Below are positions 1 through 7,847 of a stretch of DNA of 64,000 nt, piece after piece; positions within the stretch are counted from its first letter, which is position 1; each line of letters starts with the position of its first letter. The DNA is from Planctomycetota bacterium (lineage in GTDB: Bacteria; Planctomycetota; JAJSAM01; JAJVHW01), in NCBI GenBank assembly GCA_021776825.1, contig JAJFFG010000005.1, positions 1-64,000 of the forward strand, in the 5' to 3' direction. The translations under genes and the position numbers were made by a program. The notes under the pieces are model-generated. The model searched no databases. It was not told the origin of the DNA and was given only the letters and a program-made list of their open reading frames with translations.

Positions 1-58
1 GCCCGGTGCAGCCACTGCACGGTCGCGACGTCCTGACCGACCGCTGATTCGAGCTTAG

Positions 59-291
59 CCCGACCTTCTCACCACATCGCCACGCCTGACACGTCGCGGG
101 GACCACGATCTCTGCGTTGTCCCCGCTCGTTGGGGGGAGCAGCCCCGACTTCGCGACGACGCCGCGGACCTCGCGCGCCCTGCTTGGTCATGACGATCTG
201 AGTCCATCGCAAGGCGTGCGGCACGGCGTGCGACGCAGAGACACCGTGCGTTGGGTGCCGCATCCCGCGCCGACGTGGTGAGAAGGCCGGG
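59..291. mobile_element. Short terminal-inverted-repeat element (MITE-like), copy 1
   Basis: The left end reads CCCGACCTTCTCA and the right end is its near-perfect reverse complement, with TAG directly outside both ends (56-58 and 292-294). The first ~100 bp match, with few differences, the element at 57356-57586 that interrupts an aldo/keto reductase gene, which is what fixes the boundaries. No intact transposase frame is visible, so it is probably a non-autonomous derivative. The 58 bases before it hold no supportable gene; a fragment of a gene entering from the left cannot be excluded. Confidence 0.75.
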
Positions 292-314
292 TAGCGGCCC
301 TCACGAGCGCGCGT

Positions 315-1172
315 TCAGTCGAGCTCGCGCAGCGCGATGGCGAGACGCGGGATCAAATCGGCGGCGATCATGCCACGCTCGCCGACGTCGGCGGCCGCGA
401 GATCGCCGGCGCGGCCGTGCACGTGGGCTCCCAAGACGGCCGCGTCGTACGCGGCGAGGCCCTGGGCGAGGAGCGCAGCGACGAGTCCGGTGAGCACGTC
501 GCCCGACCCGGCCGTCGCCATTCCGGGGTTCCCCGTCGTGCTCACGTGCAGCCGCGTGCCATCGGTGACGATCGTCCCGGCGCCCTTCAGGATCACGACG
601 CTGCCCGCTCGAACGGCGAGCGTCGTCGCGGCTTCCCGGCGATCGGTCGCGATGTCGGCGATCGCCCGATCCAGCAGCCGCGCCGCCTCGCCCGGATGCG
701 GGGTCAGCACGCGGGGCGCCGCGGCGGCTGCGAGCGTCTCGATGCGACCGGCGAGCGCATTCAGCGCGTCCGCGTCGACGACCGTCGGCACGGGGAGCGC
801 CACCGCGACGGTTCGGGCGAACGCGACGGTCTCGTCGGAGCGCCCGAGCCCCGGACCGATGGCTGCCGCGTTCCGTTGTGACGCCAGCGCGGAGGCTTGG
901 GGCGCAGCCTGGCTCGCGAAGCCACCGGCGTCGTCGCTCGGCAGCGCACAGCTCATCTCGCCGAGCAGCTGCGATGCGATCAGCGGACGCGCGGCGGCGG
1001 GGCAGCCGAGAGTCACGAGCCCAGCACCGCCGCGCAGGACCGAACGAGCGGCCAGGACGGCTGCTCCGGGGTATTGGACGGAGCCGGCGAGGACGAGGAC
1101 GTCGCCGCACTGCCCTTTGTGGGCGCCCACCGCTCGAGGCGGGAGACGCGGCAGGCCGAGATCGGCACTCAC
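315..1172 (-). CDS. nnrD: ADP-dependent NAD(P)HX dehydratase
   Basis: Repairs hydrated nicotinamide cofactors by ADP-dependent dehydration of (S)-NAD(P)HX in the cytoplasm. About 285 residues of the ribokinase-like YjeF C-terminal fold. Visible motifs are the N-terminal HKGQCGDVLVLAGS block, the PHPGEAARLL segment and the C-terminal NPGMATAGSGDVLTG signature that binds nucleotide and carries the catalytic Asp. The GTG at 1172 is chosen because it forms a GTGA 4-base overlap with the asparaginase stop codon, an arrangement seen repeatedly here; a GTG at 1187 would add five residues. Many bacteria fuse this domain to the NnrE epimerase; here the epimerase part is absent and must be elsewhere or missing. 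Translationally coupled to the asparaginase gene. Confidence 0.9.
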   Translation of the reverse strand: MSADLGLPRLPPRAVGAHKGQCGDVLVLAGSVQYPGAAVLAARSVLRGGAGLVTLGCPAAARPLIASQLLGEMSCALPSDDAGGFASQAAPQASALASQRNAAAIGPGLGRSDETVAFARTVAVALPVPTVVDADALNALAGRIETLAAAAAPRVLTPHPGEAARLLDRAIADIATDRREAATTLAVRAGSVVILKGAGTIVTDGTRLHVSTTGNPGMATAGSGDVLTGLVAALLAQGLAAYDAAVLGAHVHGRAGDLAAADVGERGMIAADLIPRLAIALRELD

Positions 1173-2200
1173 GCGGGCTCTCGGCACGCGGCCACGAGTT
1201 CGGTCGGAAGCTCGACGTGGGTAGCGCCGACCTCGACCTGACGGTGATTGCGGCGGACCGTCTCTCGGTGCGGAGCGAGTCGGTCCCAGCCGGCGTCATC
1301 GAGGGCGCCGGCCGCTCGGAGGAGCTCGATGCCGACCCTGCGCGCCTGCGCACCGTCACCGTCGGCGCACTTCAGCGCGATGCCGGTGCCCGTGGTGGCG
1401 TCGGCGACGCACCAGAGCCCCTCGGCGCCGACCTTGCTCAAGAGCCGCCCTCGTGCCGAGTTCATCAACAGCGTGTCCGCGCGACCGGTCCCGCCGACCA
1501 TCTCCGGAGCGGACGACATCGCTCTCGTCACTCGTCTCGCGGCGTCGGCCAGAGGGCCATCGATGCCGGCAAGATCGGGGCGAACCAGGCTCGCGAACGC
1601 CCGAGCGGCCGCGGCGAGCGACGTGTGGAACGTGGGCACGCTGCAGCCGTCGGTCCCCACCCCGAGCGCATCCGACTCGAGACCGGCGAACGCGGCGACG
1701 TTCGCGCGATTGAGGCGTTGGAGCGGATGGTCGGGCGCTAGATACCCAGCGGTGTCCCAGCCTGCCGCCACGCACGCGGCCAGCATGGCGGCGTGCTTGC
1801 CGGAGCAGTTGTTGTGCAGCGCCGAGGCGCTGGCCTCGTCGCGGATCAGTTGCTGAGCACTCCCCTCGTGGACGGGAGCGTGCGCCCCGCAGCGGAGGTC
1901 GGTCGGTCCGAGTCCGATGCGCTCCAGCACGGCTGCCGCGCCCTCGGTGTGGCGGCGCTCACCACTGTGTGACCCGCAGGCGAGCGCCAGCTCGGGATCG
2001 GTCATCTCGAACTGGTCGACGGCGCCCGAGAGGATCGCCGCAAGCGCTTGGATGGGCTTGGCGGCGGAGCGCAGGAACGCCCGAATCTCGGCGTCTCCGG
2101 CCGTCGCGATGAGGCTGCCGTCGCGATAGACGGCGACGTGCACGAGGTGCTCGGACTCCGGCAGACCATTTCGTTCGCGGAGGACACGTACGGCCTGCAT
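1169..2200 (-). CDS. Type II asparaginase family protein
   Basis: 343 residues resembling the Asparaginase_II family (Rhizobium etli-type), which hydrolyses asparagine to aspartate and ammonia. Family blocks visible are SAAKPIQA near the N-terminus, HNNCSGKHAAMLA in the middle and VGTDGCSVPTF after it. The ATG at 2200 starts the family-like sequence MQAVRVLRERNG and leaves an 83-bp gap to the divergent gene at 2283. A start farther upstream would overlap that gene and add proline-rich non-family sequence. No clear Shine-Dalgarno is seen. The stop overlaps the start of nnrD by four bases, so the two are probably cotranscribed. Confidence 0.85.
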   Translation of the reverse strand: MQAVRVLRERNGLPESEHLVHVAVYRDGSLIATAGDAEIRAFLRSAAKPIQALAAILSGAVDQFEMTDPELALACGSHSGERRHTEGAAAVLERIGLGPTDLRCGAHAPVHEGSAQQLIRDEASASALHNNCSGKHAAMLAACVAAGWDTAGYLAPDHPLQRLNRANVAAFAGLESDALGVGTDGCSVPTFHTSLAAAARAFASLVRPDLAGIDGPLADAARRVTRAMSSAPEMVGGTGRADTLLMNSARGRLLSKVGAEGLWCVADATTGTGIALKCADGDGAQARRVGIELLRAAGALDDAGWDRLAPHRETVRRNHRQVEVGATHVELPTELVAACREPA

Positions 2201-2282
2201 GGCTGGGTAGGAGAGCGGCGCTCGAGGGGCCACGCAAGGGAGAACGGGAGGCCGACACACGGCGCCCGCGTAGCATGAGGCC

Positions 2283-2693
2283 ATGATCGAGGTCGTGCTC
2301 TCCCGCATCGTGATCCGCGAAACCAGCGATCAACAGCGCATCTACCTCCGTGAGAAGGGCGGCGATCGGCAGTTCCCGATCGTGATCGGCATCCACGAGG
2401 CGGCTGCGATCGACCGCAAGGTGCGCGATCGCATGGCGCCGCGACCGATGACCCACGATCTCTTCGCGTCCGTGGTGCAGGAACTGGGCGCGGAGCTCGA
2501 GCGCGTCGTGGTCTCGGAACTGAAGCAGAACACGTTCTACGCTCGCATGGTCCTGCGTCCGCGCGACGCGACCGACGTGGTCGAGGTCGATGCGCGCCCG
2601 AGCGACGCCATTGCCATCGCCACGCACCTCGGCGCCCCGCTGTTCGTGGCCGACGACGTGCTCGACGCTGTGCTCGCCTCGTCCTCCGAGTAG
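2283..2693 (+). CDS. Bifunctional nuclease family protein (DUF151)
   Basis: 136 residues covering the whole DUF151/BFN domain. Features include the YLREKGGDRQFPIVIGIHEA block, the RPMTHDLF motif and the C-terminal RPSDAIAIATHLGAPLFV block typical of this family. Members of the group related to MmNuc/BFN have reported DNase and RNase activity; biochemical function in this organism is inference. No signal peptide or membrane segment, so cytoplasmic. It is transcribed divergently from the asparaginase gene across an 83-bp gap and stands alone, followed by about 360 bp of repeats and a tRNA gene. Confidence 0.9.
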   Translation: MIEVVLSRIVIRETSDQQRIYLREKGGDRQFPIVIGIHEAAAIDRKVRDRMAPRPMTHDLFASVVQELGAELERVVVSELKQNTFYARMVLRPRDATDVVEVDARPSDAIAIATHLGAPLFVADDVLDAVLASSSE

Positions 2694-2709
2694 CTCCCGT
2701 CTGCGGACG

Positions 2710-2785
2710 TTCGTAACCTTCGGCCTCTCTAGCACGTCCCTGGGATGGGTGGAGGGGGGCGGGTGGGTCGCGCGCGCTCGCGATT
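2710..2785. repeat. Dispersed GC-rich repeat, copy 1
   Basis: Begins GTAACCTTCGGCCTC and runs into a G-rich tract ending in a CGCGCGC run. A similar sequence lies at 60074-60151. The match is imperfect and no coding potential is seen. It sits between a gene end and the composite repeat at 2821. Confidence 0.45.
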
Positions 2786-2820
2786 GCGCCCGCGTGCGCG
2801 ACGGCGACGCGCCCCCCCCC

Positions 2821-2990
2821 CTCGCCGTGACGCGCGGAATGAGGCCACGCAAGGCTGCGACCGACGGGGATCTCACACGAGTCTGAAGTGACGCAGCCGC
2901 GGAGCCGACCAGAAACACAAAGGGCGCGGCGATTGCCACGGTGTCGACGCGCGCCCACCGACGACGCGCCCCGCAATCGCCGTGACCCCC
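2821..2990 (-). repeat. Composite repeat family A, copy A1
   Basis: About 170 bp recognisable by GCCGCGGAGCCGACCAGAAA and by ends reading CGCCGTGACGCG and GCAATCGCCGTGACCCC. Other copies lie at 6671-6840 (opposite orientation), 7459-7624, 7624-7793 and 51927-52092. The copies differ by scattered substitutions and carry no conserved open frame, so it is treated as non-coding. It ends 67 bp before tRNA-Ser(UGA). Together with the repeat at 2710 it fills the gap from 2694 to 3057. Confidence 0.75.
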
Positions 2991-3057
2991 GCTTCTCCGC
3001 GCTCTCAGGCACGCTTTCGCGACGCCGCGCCCCTCGTCGGCTATAGCAGGGGCACGC

Positions 3058-3147
3058 GGAGGGTTGCCCGAGCGGTCGAAGGGAACGGTTTTGAAAATCG
3101 TCGCCGGCTCACGCTGGCCCCGGGTTCGAATCCTGGACCCTCCGCCA
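3058..3147 (+). tRNA. tRNA-Ser (anticodon UGA)
   Basis: A 90-base cloverleaf with acceptor arms GGAGGGT and ACCCTCC, discriminator G and an encoded CCA tail. The anticodon loop TTTTGAAAA presents TGA. The T loop is GGTTCGAATCC, and a long variable arm typical of serine tRNA lies between the anticodon and T arms. The tail of this tRNA is partly duplicated 84 bp downstream. Confidence 0.95.
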
Positions 3148-3206
3148 TAGACCGTTCGGTGGCCATCGACGAGTTCGGATCCCTCCGGGGAGCCACGTCG
3201 GCCTGC

Positions 3207-3225
3207 GGTTCGAATCCTGGACCCT
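3207..3225 (+). repeat. Duplicated 3' tail of tRNA-Ser(UGA)
   Basis: The 19 bases GGTTCGAATCCTGGACCCT repeat exactly the T loop and acceptor part of the tRNA at 3123-3141. The rest of a tRNA cannot be folded upstream of this copy. It could be an attachment-site-like scar from an integration at the tRNA or the remains of a second tRNA gene. It lies directly upstream of a CTAG-flanked hairpin. Confidence 0.6.
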
Positions 3226-3233
3226 ATGGCTAG

Positions 3234-3287
3234 CAGGCTGTCGCGCCAACCAGCGTGGACCGTCGAGGCCGAGACTCCGACAGCGTG
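3234..3287. repeat. CTAG-flanked hairpin element, solo copy
   Basis: A 54-bp sequence with inverted ends (CAGGCTGTCG left, CGACAGCGTG right), bounded on both sides by CTAG (3230-3233 and 3288-3291). Relatives flank the transposase remnants at 30821-31240 and 55222-55602. The right-hand CTAG supplies the TAG stop codon of the large VWA gene on the minus strand. It may also act as a terminator for that gene. Confidence 0.75.
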
Positions 3288-6119
3288 CTAGCGTTTCTCG
3301 GCGACGTGGATGAAGCGACCGTCGTTGCGGTCGGCCATGCCGCGTAGGAGTACGAGGTCAACGCCGCTGTTGCCGAACGCGATCACGTGCGTGCGCACGC
3401 GCGTGTACCGGTTCAGCGAGGAGTACCACTCCAGCAGCGTGTCCGCGTTCGTCATCTCGCCCCGCGTCGGCATCCCGTCCGTCAGGAAGGTCAGGGTGTC
3501 CGGCGTGCTGCGGAAGCTCGGGCTGGAGTCGACGGTCTCACCGAGATCGAGCGCGGCGCGAAGCGCGCCATAGTAGTTCGTCTCTCCCGTCGCAGGCTGA
3601 CTGCGAAGGAAACTGAACCCCTTCTTGATGTTGCCGGGACTCGCGGAGATCGGGTTCTTGCTCATCGACTTGATGCCGGTGCCGAACGCGATGATGTTGA
3701 AGTGCGACCGCGGATCGAGCGACTTCAGCGCGTACGCGATCTCCTCCTTGCAGATGGTGATCTTGTTCGTGCCGGTGTACTTGCGCGACAGGCGCGTGGT
3801 CATGGCGGGGTCCGGCTCGAAGTTCTTTGCCATCGAGCCCGATGTGTCGAGCACGAACCCGAGGCGGCTCGAGTAGATCTCGATGCCGTAGTACTCCTGC
3901 TGCGCGTACCGGTCGTTGGGGTCGGGCTTCTCGGGCTGCTTGGGACCATCGCCCGTCGGAGCGTCCGGTTCGTCAGGGCGCTTCGGCATGCCGCCCGGGG
4001 CATTCGCTTTCTCGCGGTCCCACCATTTGCGCCAGTTCTCCGGCTTGCGGCCGAGGTCGTCGCGCGTGATCTCCTTCAATGCGGCGTAGATGTCGCCGCG
4101 GACACGACCGGACTCGACCTCCATGCGCTCGACGAGCGACTCGACGGCCTCCATGCTGCCGATCTTCCCGAGCGCTTGACAGGCCGTGACGCGGAGCTGC
4201 CACTGCGGAGAGGTGAGGTGCCGCACGATGAGCGGCACAGCCATCTCGCCCTCTTCGCCGAACATCGCGACGGCGTCCATCGCCCCGACACGTGCCTTCT
4301 CGGCCTTGTCGTGGATCATCTTGCGCAGACCCGACATCGCGTTGATGTCGTGCATCAGTCCACACGCGACAGCTGCCTCGGCCCGCGCGTACCAGTTCTT
4401 GTCGTTCAACTGTTCTCGGAGCTTGGGCAGCGCGAACTCCAACTCGAGACTTCCGCAGATGCGAGCGGTGTACGCGCGGCACATGGGCTTCTTGTGCGCG
4501 AGGCCGTACTGCCACATGGCCTCCTGCACCTCGGGGTCCTTGATCTTCTTCAAGGTCACCACGATGTTCTCACGGACGAGCGCGCTGTTCCGTGGCATGA
4601 GATCGACGACGGCCTCGACCGTCCTCGTCTCGGTGATCGTGCCGAGACCGCGGATGAGGGCCGCCAGCTTCTGCGGCTCGGTGGTTGAGCGGAGCTTGCG
4701 CCGGTCCCGCGCGCCGGGCGTGTCGTTCTCCGCGACCTCGCCCTCTTCGACTTTCCGAGGGTCGAGGCTGCGGCGTCGGCCCATCACGCGGTCCATCCAG
4801 CGCTCGTGATAGATCTCCGGCGTGCACTCCATGTTCCGCATGAAGGTGTCGCGTGGCTCCTTCTGACGACGGATGTCCTCGAGCACCTTCGCGAATGGCT
4901 CGCGCCACTCCATCAGCGTGAAGTGCAGGTAGCCCCATGCTCGCTTGTGATCTTCGACCGTCAGCTGACCCAGCGCCGTCTTCCCGAAGAGTTCCTCGAT
5001 GGGAGTGAACTTGTTGCCGCGGGCGAGCTTGGCGCAATCGCGGGCCCAGTCCTCGCCGCGTGCCGTGAGCGCGGCGCTCTCGTTTCCGCAGAACGTCACG
5101 TCGTCGCGGAAGCGCGGCTGCAACTTGCAGAGCCAGTGCCCGGCGCCCGCGTAGAGCCACTGCGGGAGCGCGCGGTTGTTCGGGTTCACCACGATCCAGC
5201 ACGAGACGAAGATGTGCCCCAGCATGTGACGCATCGCCATGTGCATGTCGTGGTCGTCGCCGTACTTCTGGGATGAAGCGGAGAACCCGTTGAAACAGAA
5301 GCCGTCCGCCATCTTGCCGGTGAGCGTGCCGCCGAACGAGATGTTCGTACCAGTCGATCCCAGGTAGGCACCTTGGATCTTCGCGGCGTCGCGCTCCTTC
5401 GCCGGGAAGTACATCCCGGTGGGCTTCGTGATCAGTGGCTCTGCACCGAAGTGGTCGCTGAACTCGCGTCGCGCGTACTCCGCACGTTCGATCATCAGGT
5501 GGATCCACTCGTGCGTGTCGGCGATGCGGAAGCTGCCGCCGCCCTTCTTCTTGACCTTGAGGGGCGGGACGTCCGTCACGACGTAGAAGTTGCGGTTGTA
5601 GGCAACGATGACGTCCTTCGGCTTCTTGAAGTGACGCTTCTCCTTCTCGAGTCGGTCGAGGACGGTTTCCTTGGCCGGTCGGCCGTACGCGTCCCGCTCG
5701 AGCGGGTTGCTCTCGCCGTCCAGGCAGTCGGGGCAGTTGTGCGCTCCCTCGAACTTGCAGCACTTCTCGGTCTGTACGCACTCGCTGCAGGTGATGCCCC
5801 ACGCCACGGCGTGCCGCTTCAGGTAGCAGTCCATGCTCTTGCTCGTGAAGCACAGGGCGTTGGTGTTGTCCGGCACCGTCTCGCCGTCGTGCTGCGAGTA
5901 CGTGCGGCACTTGTGGCACCAGCACGGGTCCTCAGTGGCACCCTTCGGATTGCGGAGGAAGTGCTGGCACGCCCCGAACGCGTCTTCGCAGAGGCACTCC
6001 TTGTTCCGCTCGACGCGCGGGTCGTCTTCCTGCGCGTGGGCGGGCGAGGTGACCGCGCCCGCCACGATGAAGAGGAAGGCAGCGAACACAGCGGCAAGAA
6101 GGGTTGGGATCGGGCGCAT
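3288..6119 (-). CDS. Secreted multidomain protein with HEAT repeats and von Willebrand A domain
   Basis: 943 residues. A signal peptide (about 1-29, ending AHA) is followed by a cysteine-rich region (about 40-135) with many CxxC pairs. Next comes a region resembling gluzincin-type peptidases but with HMLGH in place of HExxH, suggesting lost catalysis. HEAT-like helical repeats follow (about 480-700), then a proline-rich linker and a C-terminal VWA domain with a complete MIDAS start, DTSGSM near residue 754, and the later TDGMP segment. The VWA domain should bind a divalent cation and mediate protein contacts outside the cytoplasm; the overall role is unknown. A GAGGAAG sequence precedes the ATG. 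Its TAG stop lies in the CTAG bordering a hairpin element. Confidence 0.85.
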   Translation of the reverse strand: MRPIPTLLAAVFAAFLFIVAGAVTSPAHAQEDDPRVERNKECLCEDAFGACQHFLRNPKGATEDPCWCHKCRTYSQHDGETVPDNTNALCFTSKSMDCYLKRHAVAWGITCSECVQTEKCCKFEGAHNCPDCLDGESNPLERDAYGRPAKETVLDRLEKEKRHFKKPKDVIVAYNRNFYVVTDVPPLKVKKKGGGSFRIADTHEWIHLMIERAEYARREFSDHFGAEPLITKPTGMYFPAKERDAAKIQGAYLGSTGTNISFGGTLTGKMADGFCFNGFSASSQKYGDDHDMHMAMRHMLGHIFVSCWIVVNPNNRALPQWLYAGAGHWLCKLQPRFRDDVTFCGNESAALTARGEDWARDCAKLARGNKFTPIEELFGKTALGQLTVEDHKRAWGYLHFTLMEWREPFAKVLEDIRRQKEPRDTFMRNMECTPEIYHERWMDRVMGRRRSLDPRKVEEGEVAENDTPGARDRRKLRSTTEPQKLAALIRGLGTITETRTVEAVVDLMPRNSALVRENIVVTLKKIKDPEVQEAMWQYGLAHKKPMCRAYTARICGSLELEFALPKLREQLNDKNWYARAEAAVACGLMHDINAMSGLRKMIHDKAEKARVGAMDAVAMFGEEGEMAVPLIVRHLTSPQWQLRVTACQALGKIGSMEAVESLVERMEVESGRVRGDIYAALKEITRDDLGRKPENWRKWWDREKANAPGGMPKRPDEPDAPTGDGPKQPEKPDPNDRYAQQEYYGIEIYSSRLGFVLDTSGSMAKNFEPDPAMTTRLSRKYTGTNKITICKEEIAYALKSLDPRSHFNIIAFGTGIKSMSKNPISASPGNIKKGFSFLRSQPATGETNYYGALRAALDLGETVDSSPSFRSTPDTLTFLTDGMPTRGEMTNADTLLEWYSSLNRYTRVRTHVIAFGNSGVDLVLLRGMADRNDGRFIHVAEKR

Positions 6120-6224
6120 GCAGGGATCTTCCTCGGAGGCGGGGAACCGTCAATCGAGACACGCGCCGTCCGTCGGCGCTAGGACGGCAGGAGACTCGCC
6201 CGGGTTCCGCGCGATGGCGCTGAG

Positions 6225-6419
6225 TCAGACTCCGTAGCGGCGCCGCGCGGAGTCGAGTCGGCTGATCTGCGTGGAAGACGAGCGCGTCTTGTGCGCCTTG
6301 CAGGTCAGCGTGCCCGATTCCGTGGGCTCGCCACACGGTCGCTCGGCGTCCTGGTCGTAGACAGGGCAGGGAATCGAGTCGTCGTCGTCGCCGGGAGGGG
6401 GGTCTGCGGTGCTGCCCAT
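6225..6419 (-). CDS. Small hypothetical protein with paired cysteines
   Basis: 64 residues, acidic near the start (GDDDDS), with cysteines in the pattern CPVYDQDAERPC and LTCKAH, which could form a small metal site. The C-terminus is basic. No signal peptide. The ATG at 6419 is taken over one 18 bases upstream because the longer form adds only a few atypical residues. It is oriented like the downstream VWA gene, with a gap of about 105 bp. I do not recognise a family; the cysteine pattern and codon use make it a plausible but unproven gene. Confidence 0.5.
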   Translation of the reverse strand: MGSTADPPPGDDDDSIPCPVYDQDAERPCGEPTESGTLTCKAHKTRSSSTQISRLDSARRRYGV

Positions 6420-6577
6420 GCCCCGAGGATAGCACACGCCGGACGGCCTGCGAGCACCGCGGATCTGCCCTCATGAGAGACCTCCGGCGGTCCTCTTGGC
6501 GTCCTCGGGGCGGGCTGGTAGGTTGCCCGCCCTGCGGTCGGACGGAGCCCGTTCGATCCGCATGTGACGACCCGAGC

Positions 6578-6669
6578 GGAGAGATGGCTGAGTGGTCGAA
6601 AGCGCCGCATTGCTAATGCGGTGTGGGTGTTGAAGCCCACCTCGGGTTCGAATCCCGATCTCTCCGCCA
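6578..6669 (+). tRNA. tRNA-Ser (anticodon GCU)
   Basis: Acceptor arms GGAGAGA and TCTCTCC, discriminator G and an encoded CCA at 6667-6669. The anticodon loop TTGCTAA presents GCT. A long variable arm and the T loop GGTTCGAATCC are present. A composite repeat (family A) begins within two bases of the CCA end. Confidence 0.95.
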
Positions 6670-6670
6670 T

Positions 6671-7793
6671 CGGGGGTCACGGCGATTGCGGGCGCGTCGC
6701 CGGTGGGCGCGCGTCGACACAGTGGCAATCGCCGCGCCCGGTGTGTTTCTGGTCGGCTCCGCGGCTGCGGCGGCCCGCCAACGAGAACGATCCCCCTCGG
6801 TCGCAGCCTTGCGTGGCCTCATACCCCGCGTCACGCTGCTTGCGCTCGAGCGCAACCAGCGCGCCCCGGGGTTCGGACTCGGACCCGGTGGGTCTCCTCC
6901 GTACCCGTGGGCGCGCAACTCCATCGGTCCCGTACGGGTGGATCTCCTGATCCGCCCCGCCCGCTGGCGTGGCCGAACGATCCGGGCCCGATGGCGCTCC
7001 GCGAACGACTCACGTGATGCGGACGGCCATCGGTCCACTTCGTCACGGCTCGGCGACCCGCACGGCCATCATCCGTGCGCATCACTGTCTTCGTTCAGGT
7101 GCCCAGCCACCAACCTCGTGCGCGCGAACCGTCGTCGGCGCGGGTGGGTCAGGGGACCCACCCCTACGGCGCCGTTGGCCAAGCGGATCCCGCCGTACGG
7201 ATCTCCTGATCCGCCCCGCCCGCTGGGGTGGGACGGACGATCCGGGCCCGATGGCGCCCTGCGGACGACCCTCGTCACGCGCACGGCCGTCGGTCGAGGC
7301 GCGTCGTTGCTGGATCCGCGATGGGGCACGGTGTCCCCTCGGGCTGTCGGCGCGGATGGCATGACGCCCGATCGGCGCTGGCGATCCCAGCGGCGGCGAG
7401 GAGGTGAATCGGTCCGGATACTCACGCCGGGGCGCGGCGGTTGCGCGTCAGCGCAAGCGCCGTGACGCGGGGAATGAGGCCACGCAAGGCTGCGGCCGAG
7501 GGGGTGGCTCTCGCGTGAGAGCGGACGCAGCCGCGGAGCCGACCAGAAACATGGAAGGCGCGGCGATTGCCGCATGTCCCCATCGGCGTCCACCCGCCAA
7601 CCGCCAGCAATCGACGTGACCCCTCGCCGTGACGCGGGAGATGAGGCCACGCAAGGGTGCGGCCGAGGGGGTGGCTCTCGTGTGAGAGCTATCGCGCCCG
7701 CGGAGCCGACCAGCAACAACGGAGCGCGCGGCGGTTGCCACCCTCTCGACGTGCGTCCACCCACGACGCGCCCAGCAAGCGCCGTGACCCCTC
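6671..7793. repeat. Composite repeat cluster (A2, B block, A3, A4), no genes
   Basis: Gene-free stretch. Copy A2 (6671-6840) is in plus orientation; A3 (7459-7624) and A4 (7624-7793) are tandem copies in minus orientation. Between them lies block B (about 6930-7430), containing several hairpins of the form GGATCtcctGATCCGCCCC. Block B is related over several hundred bases to 52190-52700. A2 and A3 therefore form long inverted arms around B, like a foldback element. Open frames crossing the region differ between copies, so none is called as a gene. Confidence 0.75.
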
Positions 7794-7847
7794 CGGGAAG
7801 AACCCGCGTACCGTGCTTGTTCTCGGGTTCGACGGTTGGGGGTTGTC

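Noticed and set aside
6623-7465. 280-codon frame across the repeat cluster after tRNA-Ser(GCU)
   Set aside because: It begins inside the tRNA and crosses repeats whose copies do not keep the same frame open.
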